Source of the DNA: Lachnospiraceae bacterium
Lineage (GTDB): Bacteria; Bacillota; Clostridia; Lachnospirales; Lachnospiraceae
Assembly: GCA_910576335.1 (NCBI GenBank)
Contig: CAJTIU010000016.1
Location: forward strand, 43,517-107,516
Direction: 5' to 3'
DNA: 64,000 bases
Of this stretch, positions 42,538 through 51,574 are shown in pieces (positions within the stretch are counted from its first letter, which is position 1; each line of letters starts with the position of its first letter). Made by a program: the position numbers and the translations under genes. The notes below the pieces were generated by a model that saw nothing but the letters and a program-made list of their open reading frames with translations, was not told the DNA's origin and did not search any database.

Positions 42538-43572
42538 ATGGAGAAGATGGAGAAGGGATATGTGTATGAGACGGGGAAGGTTTCGGTGGTTTCGCCGGTT
42601 TTTAATGGGGAGGGGTATCTGGCGGGGATGTTGGATTCGGTGCTGGGGCAGACTTATCCCCGGGTGGAGATGATTCTGGTGGATGATGGCTCGGAGGATG
42701 GGACTGTGAAGGTGGCGGAGGGATACCTTGAGAAATTTGCTGCCAGGGGGTATGATTTCCGGATTGTGCAGGCAGAACACAGGAATGCGTCTGCTGCGAT
42801 TAATCGGGGGCTGCCTTTTGTGACAGGGGAGTACCTGGTCTGGCCGGATAGTGACGATGTGCTGGAGCCGGAGTCTATTGAGCGGAGGGTGGAATTTCTG
42901 AGGAGCCATCCGGAGTATGAATGTGTCCGGTCCTTGTCTTATTATTTTAATGCGGAGACGGGAGAGCGGAGCGAAAAGGCGGATGAGCAGAGGGGGGATT
43001 TGTCAAAGGAGGATCTGTTCTGGGATATTCTGGAGGCAAAGACTTTTGTGTGCTGTGGATGTTATATGCTGAAGGCGGAGAGTTTTTTTGCAGTGTATCC
43101 GGACAGGAGGATACCGGAATATGGGGTGGGGCAGAATTTTCAGATGCTGCTTCCGTTTATGTACCGTCATAAGTGCCCGACCCTTTGCGAGGAGCTTTAC
43201 GGGGTGGCGGTCCGGACAGGGAGCCATTCCAGGCTTCCCCTTACACAGGAGCAGGAGGAGAAAAAGTACAGGGACTATGAGAAGCTGGTAGATGAGATTG
43301 CCAGGATCTGCCAGATCAGGGATAAGGAGGCTAAGGATCGCATTACCTGCTGGAAGGCGAGACGCAGGTATAAGATTGCGCTGAAATATGGCTATAAATC
43401 CGATGCTATCCGGGCGCTCGGGTGGCTGCACCGGTGCGGCGGCTTCAGCGTGAGCGAGGCATTAAAGGAGATTATATGGCTATGCTTTGTGAATGGATGG
43501 GTGGAAGAGCATATTTATCCGATTTATAAAGAGCTGGGGACATTTATTCGGCGGGGTTCCTCAAAAATATAG
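42538..43572 (+). CDS. GT2 family glycosyltransferase
   Basis: 344 residues from the ATG at 42538 (GGGAG just before; in-frame ATGs at 42520 and 42547 are alternatives). GT-A fold with VVSPVFNGEGYL, ILVDDGSEDGT and WPDSDDVLEP (DxD). The C-terminal ~100 residues are basic and helical, with no membrane helix. It is probably a sugar transferase for a surface polymer. It is separated from the polysaccharide operon by repeat-rich DNA, so it is likely its own transcription unit. Acceptor and donor unknown. Confidence 0.8.
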   Translation: MEKMEKGYVYETGKVSVVSPVFNGEGYLAGMLDSVLGQTYPRVEMILVDDGSEDGTVKVAEGYLEKFAARGYDFRIVQAEHRNASAAINRGLPFVTGEYLVWPDSDDVLEPESIERRVEFLRSHPEYECVRSLSYYFNAETGERSEKADEQRGDLSKEDLFWDILEAKTFVCCGCYMLKAESFFAVYPDRRIPEYGVGQNFQMLLPFMYRHKCPTLCEELYGVAVRTGSHSRLPLTQEQEEKKYRDYEKLVDEIARICQIRDKEAKDRITCWKARRRYKIALKYGYKSDAIRALGWLHRCGGFSVSEALKEIIWLCFVNGWVEEHIYPIYKELGTFIRRGSSKI

Positions 43573-43587
43573 AGAATTATGCGAAAA

Positions 43588-43711
43588 AAATACCTTTCTG
43601 TTTCACTGAGGATGCTTTTTCGAGAGTGCATGTGTAAAAACGCAAGGCTGCGTCCTGGCTTTTATACATGTGATATCGGGAAAGCAGACCAGTGAAACGT
43701 AAGGTTATTTA
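43588..43711. repeat. 124-bp imperfect hairpin
   Basis: The left arm begins AAATACCTTTCTGTTTCACT. The complement of the right arm begins AAATAACCTTACGTTTCACT. Pairing continues inward (GCATGTGTAAAA against TTTTATACATGTG). It separates the GT2 gene from the convergent GNAT gene and may be a bidirectional terminator or a small mobile palindrome. Confidence 0.6.
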
Positions 43712-43726
43712 AATTGGGTTATACTA

Positions 43727-44257
43727 CTATAGGATGCATTCTAATTGACAATCATAAGGTTCCCTTTCGACATGTTTTTGATTATAAATTTTTGCCTCAA
43801 CGCAACCCATTGATTTGTAAAATGCCTGACTCTCAATGGCTGAGTGTGCAGATATGTAAAGCTTTTTCCCCCCTTTTTGTTTAGCCCATTCTTTTGCTGC
43901 AAGAAAAAGTGTTTTGCCAATTCCTTTATTTCTCATATCCTCTGATACATGGATGCTGGATAAGTCGTAATATCCCTGTTCATCACCAAATATTTCTGAC
44001 TCTACTGAAACAAATCCCTTCAATTCCCCATTATAAAAAGCAGCATACACGAAGCCATTAGAAAGAATCGTATTTCTTAGGCAGTTAATTAGAATTTGAT
44101 AATCACTTTCCGTCCAATCATCAACAAAAGGTGCTTCTTTGATTATCCATTTGCCATTTTCTTTACGCCAACATTTTGTAACAATTTGATGTCGGATAAA
44201 ATTTTTAAACAATTCCCGGCAAATTTCTTCTGCAAATAAAGTTCTATACTTTACCAT
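43727..44257 (-). CDS. GNAT family N-acetyltransferase
   Basis: 176 residues. The acetyl-CoA-binding motif A is clear in RNKGIGKTLFLAAKEWA, preceded by LSSIHVSEDM and followed by YISAHSAIESQAFYKSMGC, as in small-molecule acetyltransferases. The N-terminal helix (FAEEICRELFKNFIRHQ) matches a GNAT subgroup of Firmicutes. Codon use is more AT-rich than the polysaccharide genes, suggesting separate acquisition. GGAG precedes the ATG. Substrate unknown. Confidence 0.85.
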   Translation of the reverse strand: MVKYRTLFAEEICRELFKNFIRHQIVTKCWRKENGKWIIKEAPFVDDWTESDYQILINCLRNTILSNGFVYAAFYNGELKGFVSVESEIFGDEQGYYDLSSIHVSEDMRNKGIGKTLFLAAKEWAKQKGGKKLYISAHSAIESQAFYKSMGCVEAKIYNQKHVEREPYDCQLECIL

Positions 44258-44284
44258 AAGTGTTATTCTCCATTTCTATTAGAT

Positions 44285-44317
44285 GGGGACGGGGTAATTT
44301 TAAAATTACCCCGTCCC
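44285..44317. repeat. GGGGACGGGG palindrome between GT2 and GNAT genes
   Basis: Imperfect 33-bp palindrome (arm GGGGACGGGGTAATTTT), 3-4 bp beyond the stop of the minus-strand GT2 gene at 44321 and upstream of the GNAT gene. Confidence 0.9.
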
Positions 44318-44320
44318 AAA

Positions 44321-45343
44321 TTAAGCAGTCAGGTATAGATAGCTGATATGGCTTATGAGGGCTGTGGCCGGATAGCATCTCAGCCAGAAGAAGAATACGA
44401 GAATCTTCCGGGGAAGGATGCCTGTTTTTGTGTTGTAGGCCATTGCTTTCCGGTAGATGCTGTTCTTGCGCATGGAGGCGCACTGACGGCGTTTTGTATG
44501 GTATGGCGCAGGGTTATCTGGATTGAAGATCTCGTGGATCAGTACGTATGTCATGTTTTCCAGGGAGTAGGAGTAGAATTCTGTCTCCAGGGCCGAAAAC
44601 ATGTGGCATTTTGTCAGGAGTTTTTTTAGCTCGGCCTGAAGCCTTGCGTGGTTTTTTATAAGGCCTGGGCAAAAGCCGTGGGTTGCGGAGCCTGTGTGGA
44701 TGTCGTAGACGTACACGGGTATGGGGGTATATACGCAGGAGCGCGCTCTTAACTGGTATTCCATGTTGAAGAGGAGGTCCTCTCCGATTGCAATGTCCGG
44801 TGAGAAACGGATGGAATACTGGTCTATAATGGACTTTTTATAGGCTCTTGCGCAGGGGGAGCGGAAATCTGCATTTCCCATACGGGAGAGCCGCCTGGGA
44901 ACCAGGATCCGCCTAAGAAGTTCAGGCATTCTGTGTGCTCCGAAGACAAGGGATTTTACAGGCTGTTCTGGACTTTTGCGGTCTTCTGTTGATTTTACAA
45001 AATCGAATAGGAGGAGATCCGTGTTCTTATATTTTTCCTGCGCCACCATGCTAAGAAAACCGGGGGAAATGTGGTCGTCTGAGTCCACGAAGATAATCCA
45101 TTCTCCGCTGCATTCGCTGATTCCTCTGTTCCTGGCGGCGGAAACTCCCTGGTTTTTCTGATGAATGACTTTTATGCGGGAATCTTTTGCGGAATATTCT
45201 TCACAGATTCCGGGGCTTCTGTCGGTGGAACCGTCGTTGATTAAAATGACCTCAAAATCACCACAAGTGGAATCTAAGATGGAATCAAGACAGCGGTGCA
45301 GATATTTTTCTGTGTTGTAGACGGGAATTATAATGGAAATCAT
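44321..45343 (-). CDS. GT2 family glycosyltransferase
   Basis: 340 residues. Canonical GT-A start IIIPVYNTEKYLHRCLDSIL, LINDGSTDRS, AARNRGISEC and FVDSDDHISP (DxD). The C-terminal half is variable, with IGEDLLFNMEY (ED motif of many processive-side-chain transferases). AAAGGA precedes the ATG. It is cytosolic and probably adds sugars to a surface polysaccharide. It is the first gene of a minus-strand pair with the GNAT gene, separated from it by a GC-rich palindrome. Confidence 0.85.
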   Translation of the reverse strand: MISIIIPVYNTEKYLHRCLDSILDSTCGDFEVILINDGSTDRSPGICEEYSAKDSRIKVIHQKNQGVSAARNRGISECSGEWIIFVDSDDHISPGFLSMVAQEKYKNTDLLLFDFVKSTEDRKSPEQPVKSLVFGAHRMPELLRRILVPRRLSRMGNADFRSPCARAYKKSIIDQYSIRFSPDIAIGEDLLFNMEYQLRARSCVYTPIPVYVYDIHTGSATHGFCPGLIKNHARLQAELKKLLTKCHMFSALETEFYSYSLENMTYVLIHEIFNPDNPAPYHTKRRQCASMRKNSIYRKAMAYNTKTGILPRKILVFFFWLRCYPATALISHISYLYLTA

Positions 45344-45606
45344 TTTTTATCCTTTCTTTGTTTTGCACTGAATGATTGGGTGTTACTATTATAAAGCATA
45401 GATAAAAAGTTTTCGGTAAAAGGGAAATAACTGTTTTCGCCAGATTCCCAGCCATCCGAAGATTGACGGAGAGATTCATAATAATATGCTTTGCATTTAT
45501 TGATCTGTTCTTCAAAAGACACATATTTTCCCGCATCAAACCCATTTTTATATAAGAACAGCAAAGAAAGCAGGCGTGACATTCTGCCATTGCCGTCTCG
45601 GAATGC
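45340..45606 (-). pseudogene. Fic-domain protein remnant (C-terminal part)
   Basis: The minus strand encodes AFRDGNGRMSRLLSLLFLYK followed by a typical Fic C-terminal helix bundle (KYVSFEEQINKCKAYYYESL). The canonical motif is H(P/A)FxDGNGR; here the His codon position is a TAG stop (45607-45609) and the upstream sequence is full of stops, so the N-terminal half is lost. Fic enzymes AMPylate proteins and are often toxins. It overlaps the GT2 start by 4 bases and neighbours the broken protease gene, so it is part of the degraded AT-rich island. Confidence 0.7.
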
Positions 45607-45725
45607 CTATATAGAGTTTCCCAACAATTTGCTATTTTGTAACGGCATATTCATTCAATTTCCTTCAAATTTTTTCATTAATGAAACAGCCTGTCAAATC
45701 AAAAATTTTTCAATAGACGATATTT

Positions 45726-47428
45726 CTATTGTCTTTGACGAACTTGATACTTTGTTTCGATATTATTAGTTATATAACCTCTTTCCCGTAATCCATTAAC
45801 TATTTCTGAATAAATATCATTGCCATTAGAATCTCTGATTGTAATAATCAAAACAAATTCTTGAGATGGAACATACATCCCATTTCTCGCTGTTAAATCA
45901 ATTCTAAGTTTCCATCCATCTCCAATTTTTATCCCTTTACGCAGTTTTCTATAGTAGGATTTAATGGGACTCCATTTGAATCCATTTTCTACTCTTGCAG
46001 CTTCAAATTTTTCGTCCCATTTAGCTTCAAGAGGAACTTGTCCCTTGTAATCGATTTTGCCATTTTGCAAATAAGAATATGTACCAAAACTAACATCAAT
46101 GTTGGTTCTACAATATTCTTGACCATATTTAGGATCAAGTGGTGGTAAGTATGCTAACGTCATACCTATTTCTCCAATATACTTATTGTTTTTTATAAGA
46201 GATTTTGGATAAGGAAAATCATACATCTCAAGATGGGAGCCTTGAGAAATTTTTTGTTTAAATACAAGTGTCACATTATCTTCGCTACATTGTAAAATAT
46301 CTTGTATATTTTCAGAAGGTATTCCAAAACCATAATATTTAATATTATCAGGTCGTTCGTCCAATAGTTCTCGTGATTTCATTCTTGCGGAATGTATCAG
46401 CATAGCCTTTGCAAGAAGCAAATCCGGATCAACCATTTCATCATATATTGAGGCATATTTTTGTAATGAACGCGGGTTTGAATAACTTGTACCATTTCCT
46501 TCAATTATATTCCCATAAGGATCCATACCTTTTACCCCTAATCCATTAATAATATATGAAGTGGAAAGATTCCCGCCATAATCAACAATATCAGGTTTAA
46601 CTACATAGTTTGCTCCAGGTCCTCTACGACTAAACGGTGAAGGCTCATTAGATTTTACAATTGAATTATCTGAATCAAATAATGCAACAGAGCCAACAGT
46701 AACCGCACGAACAGAATCTGCCGGTGATATAAGGCGATCATGTTCTCCTATTCCACTTTGTGGAGGCCAATTCCGAAGTGGTAAAACATTTATATTTCCG
46801 CTTGAAACAAAAATCTGTACATGATACTTATCCTGAATATAATCTAAAAATACACCCAAATCAGACATCGTACCATCGCAAGGCTTGTTTTCTATGCCTA
46901 ATGACATATTCCATATTTTAGTTGAACCCGAATATTTTTCCATTACCTCTTCAATGATTTCCATAAGATCATCTTCTGATATTGAATCTGTCAAACCATA
47001 ATCTTTGTCACTATTAGGAATTGCAACAATATCTACAAATTTGAACCGATATGAAGTGGCAACAGTAATATTATTTAACATGTTTCCATATTGTATAGTA
47101 GATGCAATAAATGTAGCATGCTTTGGATTTTGATATGCTTTATTGACATATTCTTCCCTCGCGATTATAAATGGTTTTAAAAACGCATTATCATCACTAA
47201 TTCCTCCATCAATTATTCCAATAGAAGCATCACTATCCCTATACTCTGAATCTAAAAGTGTTTGCAACTCAGTCATCGAAAAATCATTTCGAGGAAGGGA
47301 GTATTCTTGAAAAAAACTTACTGTTTTCACTCCATTAATCGAAGCTAACGTAATGATATCTTCATATGAATTCACTTCCATTTTCATAAATTTAATGTGC
47401 TCTCCATAAGAAATAATTTTATAATTAT
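45726..47428 (-). pseudogene. ietS: Subtilisin-like (S8) protease, IetS-like: C-terminal part, split by IS
   Basis: Reading from ATG 47387 gives 553 residues holding the whole catalytic core: Asp60 in IGIIDGG, His90 in KHATFIAS, oxyanion Asn198 in SSGN and Ser301 in GNGTSYSNP. The codons 5' of that ATG stay open up to the IS boundary (NHNYKIISYGEHIKF). If the IS and one copy of its 8-bp target repeat are removed, they join in frame to the fragment at 49319-49891. The start at 47387 is probably not the native one. In IetAS systems a subtilase acts with an AAA ATPase in plasmid or phage exclusion. Its protein may still be made from an internal start, but without the N-terminal regulatory part. 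Confidence 0.8.
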
Positions 47429-49310
47429 GATTTAGGTGTCAAAAGGTACGTCCTTTTTGAACGATAACTGTTCTTTGAAAACTGAATATATTGTTGTAAA
47501 ATACTGTATTTTCCATTCATTTCAGGTATAATGGAAACAGCAAAAATGATTGGAGGTCATCTTATGTCCTTTGTCCAAAATCGATTAGAAGAACAACAGC
47601 TTTCCCTGTTTGATCCATTAAACACATTGACTGAAAGGGAAAAGAAATTCCTTGACAGGTCATGGGCGAAATATTTTGCAGAATTTATTTTTCCCAAGAT
47701 TGATGAAATCCCGTATGCTGTCTTATACAGCGATAAGGATTCACGCCCAAACACGCCTGTTAATGTCCAGATCGGTGCACTTCTGATCAAGGAACTGACA
47801 AATCTTTCAGATGATGAATTGTTGGAATCCCTGATGTTCGACATCCGGTTTCAGTATGCCCTCCACACAACGTCTTTTGCAGAACAGCCGCTCAGCGACA
47901 GAACACTCAGCCGTTTCCGCGCAAGGTGCGCCGCATATGAAACAGAGCAAGGTGTGGATCTCCTTCATGAAACCATCACTTCCCTGTCATTGGAAATGGC
48001 GGAGTTGATGAGGATCGACAGCAGCCTGAAACGGATGGACAGCCTGATGGTTGCTTCCAATATCAAGCGGATGGGGCGTCTGGAACTGCTCTACACCTGC
48101 GTGGCAAACCTCGCAAAAGAAATGGCAAAAACCCGTGAGATCCCTGAACATCTGCGGCATTACACAGAAGCGGATGACAGGAACCGTGTCATATACCACA
48201 ACCACAGTGAGGAAACTTCCGCAAAGATAGAGGCTGTCCTAAAGGATGCGGCCACATTGAAAGAACTTTGCGAGGCAGATTATGATGATTCCAGCAGCTA
48301 CCAGCTTCTTCTGCGTGTGCTGAAAGAGCAGGCCGTGCAAAGGGAAGACGGAACCTACCGCCTGCGTACCAAAGAAGACGGCGGCATGGATGCGGCCATT
48401 CTGCAGAACCCTGCAGACCCGGATGCGACATACCGCGAAAAAGCCGGGAGACAACACCGTGGGTACGTGGCAAATGTCATAGAGGCATCCGGCAAAAACG
48501 GGAGCATCATTGAGGATTACCAGTATGAGCAAAACATCCACAGTGACAGCCAGTTTCTGAAAGAGACCCTCGGTGACATGGAAAAACAGGCTGAAACAGC
48601 AACGATTGTGACGGATGGTGCCTACAGCGGTATGCAAAATGAAGAACTGGCTGCCGAAAAAAATGTACGCCTTGTCACCACAAACCTTACAGGGCGGGAA
48701 GCCGAGGACATCATGGCTGATTTTGAATTCAGCGAAGATGGCAGGAAAGTCATCAAATGTCCCGGCGGGCATGAGCCGAAAAGCTGCAGCTATAACCAGG
48801 GAACCGGCCAGTGTACCATTTCTTTCCAAAAGAGCCAGTGCCAGGATTGCCCACATAAAGAGAAGTGTCATCCTAAGATGTTCAAACGTGTAAGCAGGAA
48901 AACGGTATCATCAAAATCGAACCAGAGGGCGAAACAGCAGAGGGAACGCAGTACCGAAGATTTTAAGAAGCAAAGCCGATTTCGAAATGGGGTGTAAACA
49001 ATACCATCCATCCTTCGCCGAAAATACGGAATTGATAAAATCCCGGTACGCGGACTGATACGGAGTCGTTTCTTCTTCGGATGCAAAATAGGTGCGTTAA
49101 ATATCAAAAAGTTCTGCAGATATATGCAGGACCAGGATAAGTGCGCCCTCAAAATGGCAACTGCCTAAAAAATGGTGGAATATCCCCCTGCCATACGCAA
49201 CAAAAGCCATTCAAAATCATCATTTCCGAAAATTTACAGCAATATATTCAGTTTTCAAAGTCCCTATCGTGACAAAGATAAAATACAAATACCCTTTTGA
49301 CTACCTAATC
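47429..49310 (+). mobile_element. IS1182-type insertion sequence with 8-bp target duplication
   Basis: 1882 bp. Imperfect ends GATTTAGGTGTCAAAAGG (left) and GATTAGGTAGTCAAAAGG (right, complement). A subterminal inverted repeat of 28 bp with one mismatch lies at 47474-47501 and 49233-49260 (CTTTGAAAACTGAATATATT). It is flanked by the direct repeat ATAATTAT (47421-47428 and 49311-49318). Deleting the element plus one repeat restores the protease reading frame exactly, which confirms the boundaries. Confidence 0.85.
47564..49168 (+). pseudogene. IS1182-family transposase with in-frame stop at the expected catalytic Glu
   Basis: The start is ATG 47564 behind GGAGGT (47552-47557). The protein has the IS1182-type N-terminal DUF772 region (PLSDRTLSRFRARCA), a DDE core and a Cys-rich insertion (CQDCPHKEKCHP). 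The frame hits TAA at 48995-48997 after RFRNGV and then continues open in the same frame (TIPSILRRKYGIDKIPVRG) to TAA 49166-49168. Relatives have Glu after NGV, the E of the DDE triad, so a GAA to TAA change would explain the stop. The truncated product should be inactive unless the stop is read through. Confidence 0.8.
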
Positions 49311-49891
49311 ATAATTATTATCCAAATGAAACTGTCGTAGTTTCCGTCTCACATAATTCCATATTTGAGCATTATCGAAGTCGTCATCAAAGTCAAATAG
49401 TTTTATTTTGATTTCTTTTTTGATAGAATCAAAATTCTCTTTCGCAACTGACTGCAACATAGAAGATATTTTTTCTTCTGGTCTAATCGGCTGAATATCA
49501 GATATGGCAGTCATATTCGCTTTAAATTTTTGAGAAGGAGGGTTTTTAACTAATGCTATAGTTTCTTGAACAGCCTTTTTAGAAACCTTGATATATATTT
49601 CGTTTAAATCTTCACTTCCTATAATTGGACAGTTTCTACATAAATCAGAAGGTTTATGAGATTTTGCAATCGCCTCAGGCTTTACAGTTATTTTCCTATA
49701 GCAGGAATATTTTCACCTTCTAAAAAAACATCTTCATAGAAACACAATAAAGATTCAAACTTATCTATTATTTCGTTTTTTAACTGTGGTGTCACATCTC
49801 CAAAAAATTTCGTCTCACCACCGCCAGTATTTTTCATTATATCCGTTGTTTTTTGAAGGACTAATTTTATGGGTAAATTATTTTCACTCAT
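49311..49891 (-). pseudogene. ietS: Subtilisin-like (S8) protease, IetS-like: N-terminal part with frameshift
   Basis: Starts at ATG 49891, overlapping the ATPase stop by ATGA. It reads MSENNLPIKLVLQKTT...IPAIGK, then stops at 49688. One extra A in the run GGAAAATAA would continue as ITVKPEAIAKSHKPSDLC, a motif typical of this protease family's N-terminus, and run open to the IS boundary (RQFHLDNNY). With the frameshift repaired and the IS removed, the total is 2277 bases, or 758 residues, which is divisible by three and a plausible full-length protein. The gene is thus doubly inactivated. Confidence 0.8.
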
Positions 49892-51021
49892 GGATTAACC
49901 TCCTTTACTAATTTTTGTATCGTTGTCTTAGAACTACCTAAAATATTTGCAATCACTTGTAAACTAAATACTTTGGGATCTCGACTACGCAGATATTTTG
50001 CTTTTATTTGTAGTAGTTCTCGCGGCTCATGACAATTTTGAGGAAGAACATTTTTTGTTGTAAATAATTCCTCATAAATATCAGAAACAGCAAAAGGATA
50101 ATTATGGATAATGGATTTCCGTAAGGACTTAGTAATTATTTCTTCTATCTCTGCACCACTTAACCCATTAAATAATGTTGATATTTCCAATGTTTCCTTC
50201 TTGCTGAATTTGTATAGATTACTTGTAAATAAAGTGAGTAACTCTGCAATAGCGTCCCTATCCGGCAATTCAATTTCCAACTTATAATCAAATCTTCTCC
50301 ATATGGCAGAATCGAGCAACTGATGATGGTTGGTGGCAGCTAATATTAAACTATCCTTACTCATTGTATCTATATTCTGCAAAAGGCTATTTACAACTCG
50401 TTTTAGTTCTCCAAGCTCATTATTATCATCTCTTGCCTTCGCAATAGCATCAAATTCATCCAAAAACAAAACACATGGCATTTTTTGAGAAAATTCAAAT
50501 AAATTACGAATATTTTTCGCTGTTGTGCCAAGATATGAAGAAATCATGCTATCTAATCTGGCAATAACTAGTGGCAAATTTAACTGCTTGGCAATTAAAT
50601 AAGCGCATTTTGTTTTACCGCATCCAGGAGGTCCATATAATAGCAGTGAATTAGATACATTTATTCCTAAAGAATTAAGTTTGTCAGCATTTTGATAACT
50701 TAAAATAAATGATTCTAATTTTTCTGCATTTTGTTTTGAAAGGACCACCTTAATATCATTCTGCTCTGGATAAATAATATCAGCAAGCATCATTCTTGAT
50801 TCAAAATCAACTGGAATAGAACATGGATTCGAACCGTTCATTGGAGTTAAGACAGTTTCGGCTTGAGCAAACAATAGACGTTGAAATTTTGCTGCCGCAC
50901 GAGTATCATCGTCATTTTCCAGTTTTGCAATTAATTGCTTTGTATAATTTAGGACTTTGGCTTGATCGTGTTTTAATGCACCTTCTACAATCTTTCCAAC
51001 TTCAATGGAATATTTCATCAT
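49888..51021 (-). CDS. ietA: AAA+ ATPase with C-terminal HTH, IetA-like
   Basis: 377 residues: N-terminal helical region, Walker A GPPGCGKT (130-137), Walker B VLFLDEFD (Asp188/Glu189), sensor-1 region LILAATNHHQ, an arginine-finger-type RRFD, and a C-terminal segment FSLQVIANILGSSKTTIQKL that looks like a helix-turn-helix. AGGAGG precedes two adjacent ATGs (51021 and 51018). It is the first gene of a two-gene operon with the subtilase. In IetAS the ATPase restrains or activates the protease. The HTH and the iterons upstream suggest it also binds DNA and controls its own promoter (inference). AT-rich, so probably transferred. Confidence 0.8.
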   Translation of the reverse strand: MMKYSIEVGKIVEGALKHDQAKVLNYTKQLIAKLENDDDTRAAAKFQRLLFAQAETVLTPMNGSNPCSIPVDFESRMMLADIIYPEQNDIKVVLSKQNAEKLESFILSYQNADKLNSLGINVSNSLLLYGPPGCGKTKCAYLIAKQLNLPLVIARLDSMISSYLGTTAKNIRNLFEFSQKMPCVLFLDEFDAIAKARDDNNELGELKRVVNSLLQNIDTMSKDSLILAATNHHQLLDSAIWRRFDYKLEIELPDRDAIAELLTLFTSNLYKFSKKETLEISTLFNGLSGAEIEEIITKSLRKSIIHNYPFAVSDIYEELFTTKNVLPQNCHEPRELLQIKAKYLRSRDPKVFSLQVIANILGSSKTTIQKLVKEVNP

Positions 51022-51036
51022 TACACCTCCTGCCCT

Positions 51037-51135
51037 ATTATATCAGAACGAATCCAGAATGTAAAGAACGATTCTGATTAAATTAGGAACGATTGCAAAA
51101 AGTATGAGAACAATATTGCTTCAACAGGAACGAAT
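51037..51135 (-). promoter_or_regulatory. ietA promoter overlapped by five GAACGAWT iterons
   Basis: On the minus strand, -35 TTTACA (51060-51065), 17-bp spacer and -10 TATAAT (51037-51042) read toward ietA. On the plus strand five repeats of GAACGAWT start at 51046, 51066, 51087, 51108 and 51128 (fourth copy GAACAATA), spaced 20, 21, 21 and 20 bp, i.e. on one helix face. The first two overlap the promoter, so binding should affect ietA transcription. Confidence 0.8.
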
Positions 51136-51494
51136 ATCATTTGCAAATCATTATATATATTGGAATCTACAAGAAATAAAACTATTGATAATCATTAGTG
51201 TAATATATTAATTGTCTTCCATCTAGTATGGCAACCGACTTCCCGTTTTACTTAATTCCATATGATTCTCCTTCATGTATGCTTTATGCAGAAAAACAAG
51301 ATGCCATATATATTTTCTGCATATAAATTACTAAAAAATGTGCAGATAGTGCGTGACATAATGCGGAAAGCGATATAGAATTGTAAACCATAAAATCCCA
51401 TTTCATGATAAATGAACGGTTGGGGCAGGCTATTATAAAGACAGGACCGGATGCTGTGCAGCAGAGTGCGCGGCCCCGAAAGCGTTGTTACAGC
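51136..51494. other. AT-rich intergenic stretch, no gene seen
   Basis: Between the iterons and the ugd promoter. No convincing ORF, RNA gene or repeat was found. Base composition shifts from AT-rich to the neighbouring average near 51410, the likely edge of the acquired island. Confidence 0.5.
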
Positions 51495-51523
51495 TTGAAA
51501 CTGGTTTCCAAAATTGCTATACT
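51495..51523 (+). promoter_or_regulatory. Promoter of ugd
   Basis: -35 TTGAAA (51495-51500), 17-bp spacer, -10 TATACT (51518-51523), about 50 bp before the ugd ATG at 51575. Confidence 0.75.
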
Positions 51524-51574
51524 ATCATCAGACAGAAGTTCGCATACAAAGATGAGGAGTATAGAGAAAGAATT

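Noticed and set aside
45491..45769. Plus-strand frame over the Fic remnant
   Set aside because: The minus strand has recognisable Fic sequence; the plus-strand protein has no recognisable domain or ribosome site.
51046..51135. Possible CRISPR mini-array in the iterons
   Set aside because: Units are 8 bp at a 20-21 bp period and lie in a promoter; no cas genes nearby.
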